Shown here piece after piece: positions 61,567-64,000 of a DNA stretch of 64,000 bases (positions within the stretch are counted from its first letter, which is position 1; every line of letters starts with the position of its first letter). The translations under genes were made by a program, and so were the position numbers. Origin of the DNA: Macrococcus sp. 19Msa1099 (GTDB taxonomy: Bacteria; Bacillota; Bacilli; Staphylococcales; Staphylococcaceae); NCBI GenBank assembly GCA_019357535.2, contig CP079955.1:992001-1056000 (forward strand). The letters are read 5' to 3'. The notes beneath the pieces were generated by a model that worked only from the letters and a program-made list of their open reading frames with translations, searched no databases and was not told where the DNA came from.

Positions 61567-62712
61567 ATGGAATTAGATTATATTACACATATTAGACGCA
61601 CATTGCATATGTATCCAGAATTAGGATTTGAAGAATACAAAACAACAGAATTAATCAAATCAGAACTTAATAAAATGGGAATCGCTTATGATTCTCCCCT
61701 AGGTACTGGTTGTGTTGCTTATATTAAAGGTACAGGAACATCTTCAATTGCTTTTAGAGCAGATATTGATGCTCTGCCGATTCATGAAGAAAATGATGTG
61801 CCCTACCGTTCTCTACGTGATGGAGTAATGCATGCTTGTGGACACGATGGTCATACGACAATGCTACTCGCATTAATACGACGCATTAAACAAAGCCATG
61901 ATATTACACCGTTAAATTCAACTGTTTACTTTATATTTCAGCCATCTGAAGAGTCAGGTGCTGGCGCTCATCATCTACTGAATGCATATCAATTTGAAAT
62001 TCAGCCTTCATATATATTCGGATTACATATGCAGCCCGATAACGATGAAGGTACATTATTAAGCAGACCTGGTGCATTAACTGCCAGCGCAACTGAATAT
62101 CGTTTCTTTATTAATGGCACATCGAGTCATGTTGCCAACAAAGAACAAGGACATTCGACTGCTGAAGCCTTGACGATGATACTCAATCAACTCTCTCAAA
62201 TCCAGCATTATCATCTTCCAGGCTTAAAGTCGAATATCATCCATATCGGTAAATTGCATGCAGGTGAAGCAATCAATACAGTGCCTAGCAATGGTTACTT
62301 AGAAGGTACAATCAGAACATACGATATGGACAATCTAGCAGTTATTAAACAACAGATGGATCATATTGCAACCTCTGCTCAGTTAATTACCGGTTGTACA
62401 ATAGAGGTTAAATTTGCGGAAGGGTATCCTCCAACGATAAATAACGAGTTAGCATATGCATTCATGAGCGAAGCTTTGATTGATAGTAAAATCAATAGAA
62501 TAGAAAAAGAAGAACCTTATTTATTTGGAGAGGATTTCTCTTTCTACGGAAAAATCATACCCAGCACCTTCGCATTTTTAGGGTGCAGAAACGAAGATAA
62601 ACATTTTGTTACAGGGCTTCATACGTCGACGTTCAACTTTGATGAATCCGCATTGATATATGGGATTGACGTTCTGGAAGCAATTTTTAACAGATTTGAG
62701 GGATCAAAATGA
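61567..62712 (+). CDS. M20 amidohydrolase, probable N-acetyldiaminopimelate deacetylase
   Basis: A 381-residue metallohydrolase. The metal motif HACGHDGHT (C91, H93) and E127-E128 (PSEESGAGA) are intact, with the central dimerisation domain. It is annotated as HipO-like in staphylococci, but after an acetyl-type dapD the expected substrate is N-acetyl-DAP. GAGGTGAAACA precedes ATG 61567. The stop overlaps alr by 4 nt. No separate DAP aminotransferase gene is in the operon. Confidence 0.88.
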   Translation: MELDYITHIRRTLHMYPELGFEEYKTTELIKSELNKMGIAYDSPLGTGCVAYIKGTGTSSIAFRADIDALPIHEENDVPYRSLRDGVMHACGHDGHTTMLLALIRRIKQSHDITPLNSTVYFIFQPSEESGAGAHHLLNAYQFEIQPSYIFGLHMQPDNDEGTLLSRPGALTASATEYRFFINGTSSHVANKEQGHSTAEALTMILNQLSQIQHYHLPGLKSNIIHIGKLHAGEAINTVPSNGYLEGTIRTYDMDNLAVIKQQMDHIATSAQLITGCTIEVKFAEGYPPTINNELAYAFMSEALIDSKINRIEKEEPYLFGEDFSFYGKIIPSTFAFLGCRNEDKHFVTGLHTSTFNFDESALIYGIDVLEAIFNRFEGSK

Positions 62713-63794
62713 CTGCGCGATGGACTGTAGATCGTACTAAGTTTGTGGAAAATGTGAAATCCGTGAAGAGCAATACTCCTGTAATGGCCGTCGTAAAGAA
62801 CAATGCCTATCATTATGGACTGGAATTTGCAATAGATGCATTTCTACAAGCTGGTATTACAACTTTTAGTACAACGAATTTAAATGAAGCAATTCTCATA
62901 AGAAAAATAGCACCCGAAGCTACTATATTTTTGATGAATCCTGTTACTCAATTCAACGACTTAAGACAATATGATATTCAAATGACGTTACCTTCTCTAG
63001 CATTCTATCATAAGTATCAGACTGAATTAGATGGGATATCAGTACATCTCGAATATGAAAATCTTCTCCATCGCTCTGGATTTAAAACATTTGAAGAAAT
63101 GAAAGCTGTAATTGATGACAATAATCAGTTACCTGTTCACTTACAGATGAATATTAACGGGATATGGACACATTTCGGTTATGCCGATGAATTTGATGTT
63201 ACGGAATACGAAAATGAAAAAGAAGCCTGGTTAAAAGGATTGAAATGGATTTCTGAGTATCATGCTTTTGAAATGATCCATAGTCAAAATAGCGCTAGCT
63301 TTATGAGAGATAGCCTATTTGATGATCATACACATGTCAGAATTGGCATTATTCTTTATGGAAGCAGACCCTATGCATCATTAGACGAATCTGTTACCCA
63401 CCAATCATTGACTGTTAGTGCAAATGTAATTCAAGTAAGAAATATATCAAAGGGAGAATCTGCAGGATACAGCTTCGCCTTTACAGCAGAGAAAGAAACG
63501 AAGCTTGCTGTAGTAGATATCGGTTATGGTGATGGCATATTGAGGACGAGAAGTAAGCATGACTGCATCATCAAGGGTAAACGTCATCCTATCCGCGCTT
63601 TGATGATGAGTCATATGTTTGTAGAAGTAGATGATACAGTGCAAGCTGGAGATGAAGTAATATTATATAGTAACGAGATTAGAATCGATGCGTTCACTTT
63701 TAAAGGTGTCGGAGCAAATTCTGAACAGCTCAGTGCACTGAACCATCATTCATTAAAAAAGGAGTATATCAATGACATTAACGTATATCAATAA
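62709..63794 (+). CDS. alr: Alanine racemase family protein
   Basis: A 361-residue PLP enzyme of the alanine racemase fold: PLP lysine K30 in [42 protein letters not shown] and [27 protein letters not shown], which holds the region of the second catalytic tyrosine. In staphylococci this operon copy is alr2. Racemisation of alanine is probable, but its place in a DAP operon leaves another amino acid possible. ATGA overlap with the deacetylase gene. Confidence 0.88.
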   Translation: MTARWTVDRTKFVENVKSVKSNTPVMAVVKNNAYHYGLEFAIDAFLQAGITTFSTTNLNEAILIRKIAPEATIFLMNPVTQFNDLRQYDIQMTLPSLAFYHKYQTELDGISVHLEYENLLHRSGFKTFEEMKAVIDDNNQLPVHLQMNINGIWTHFGYADEFDVTEYENEKEAWLKGLKWISEYHAFEMIHSQNSASFMRDSLFDDHTHVRIGIILYGSRPYASLDESVTHQSLTVSANVIQVRNISKGESAGYSFAFTAEKETKLAVVDIGYGDGILRTRSKHDCIIKGKRHPIRALMMSHMFVEVDDTVQAGDEVILYSNEIRIDAFTFKGVGANSEQLSALNHHSLKKEYINDINVYQ

Positions 63795-64000
63795 TCAACT
63801 TACAATCAACGGACATAATATTCGACAAATTACTGAAGAATATGGTACCCCACTATTTATCTACGATGAGGATGAAATACGTAATCAATGCAGAAGATTT
63901 CATAGTGCATTAAAAGCATCTGGATTAAACTACACAATCTCTTATGCTTCTAAGGCATTTACATCTGTTCAGTTATTTAATTTAATGAATGAAGAGCATA
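63772..64000 (+). CDS. lysA: Diaminopimelate decarboxylase, N-terminal part (runs off the window)
   Basis: ATG 63772 lies 7 nt after AAAAAAGGAG and overlaps the end of alr by 23 nt. Seventy-six codons are visible, with the entry [20 protein letters not shown] and PLP lysine K61 in SYASKAF, as in DAP decarboxylases. It catalyses the last step of lysine synthesis and completes the operon. Confidence 0.93.
   Translation, partial: MTLTYINNQLTINGHNIRQITEEYGTPLFIYDEDEIRNQCRRFHSALKASGLNYTISYASKAFTSVQLFNLMNEEH

Overview
The window is 64 kb of low-GC, densely coded Firmicute chromosome. The gene content and order (sbcD-sbcC, mscL, opuD, acnA, plsY, parE-parC, alsT, glcT, mprF, msrA, msrR, an SOS polymerase, femA-femB, pepF, cvfB, an ABC-F gene and the lysine/DAP operon) follow the staphylococcal chromosome. 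FemA and FemB, a glucose EIICBA next to GlcT and MprF also point to Staphylococcaceae. Identity to remembered Staphylococcus aureus proteins is only moderate, so a relative such as Macrococcus is likely. That assignment is inference. No rRNA, tRNA, CRISPR array, insertion sequence or prophage was seen.

Layout. 1-28 kb is conserved core: a CcdC fragment and small DUF proteins, the SbcCD nuclease, a SCO-type lipoprotein, MscL, a BCCT betaine transporter, aconitase, PlsY, topoisomerase IV, AlsT, GlcT with its glucose PTS target, MprF, MsrA and an LCP protein. 28-45 kb is a patchwork of accessory genes: two YefM/YoeB toxin-antitoxin modules about 4 kb apart in opposite orientation, two NUDIX hydrolases, a GNAT enzyme, a zinc peptidase, an aminoglycoside-phosphotransferase-like kinase, three MFS transporters, an isochorismatase-like hydrolase, a ParB-like protein, a LexA-controlled Y-family polymerase, an XRE-cupin regulator and an SgrR-type regulator. 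Four genes in this zone are visibly broken: an internal deletion in a DUF402 gene, an in-frame stop in the kinase, a frameshift in a small unknown gene and a frameshift in an MFS gene.

45-56.6 kb returns to core-like genes: an M42 peptidase, a DJ-1/PfpI protein behind a long inverted repeat, a SatD plus DUF3307 pair with a duplicated palindromic operator, femA-femB (pentaglycine-type bridge synthesis), pepF, an SDR enzyme, CvfB and an ABC-F protein. 56.6-64 kb is the lysine/diaminopimelate operon: promoter, lysine riboswitch, terminator, then lysC-asd-dapA-dapB-dapD-(M20 deacetylase)-alr-lysA. The last gene runs off the right edge.

The best candidate for an under-described system is the SatD/DUF3307 pair at 47.0-48.1 kb. 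SatD has two acidic motifs spaced as in class III nucleotidyl cyclases plus a helix-turn-helix-like C-terminus. It is translationally coupled to a small membrane protein and preceded by two near-identical palindromes. Start codons were moved from the longest open frame wherever a Shine-Dalgarno (SD) sequence or family length argued for it; the reasons are given per gene.
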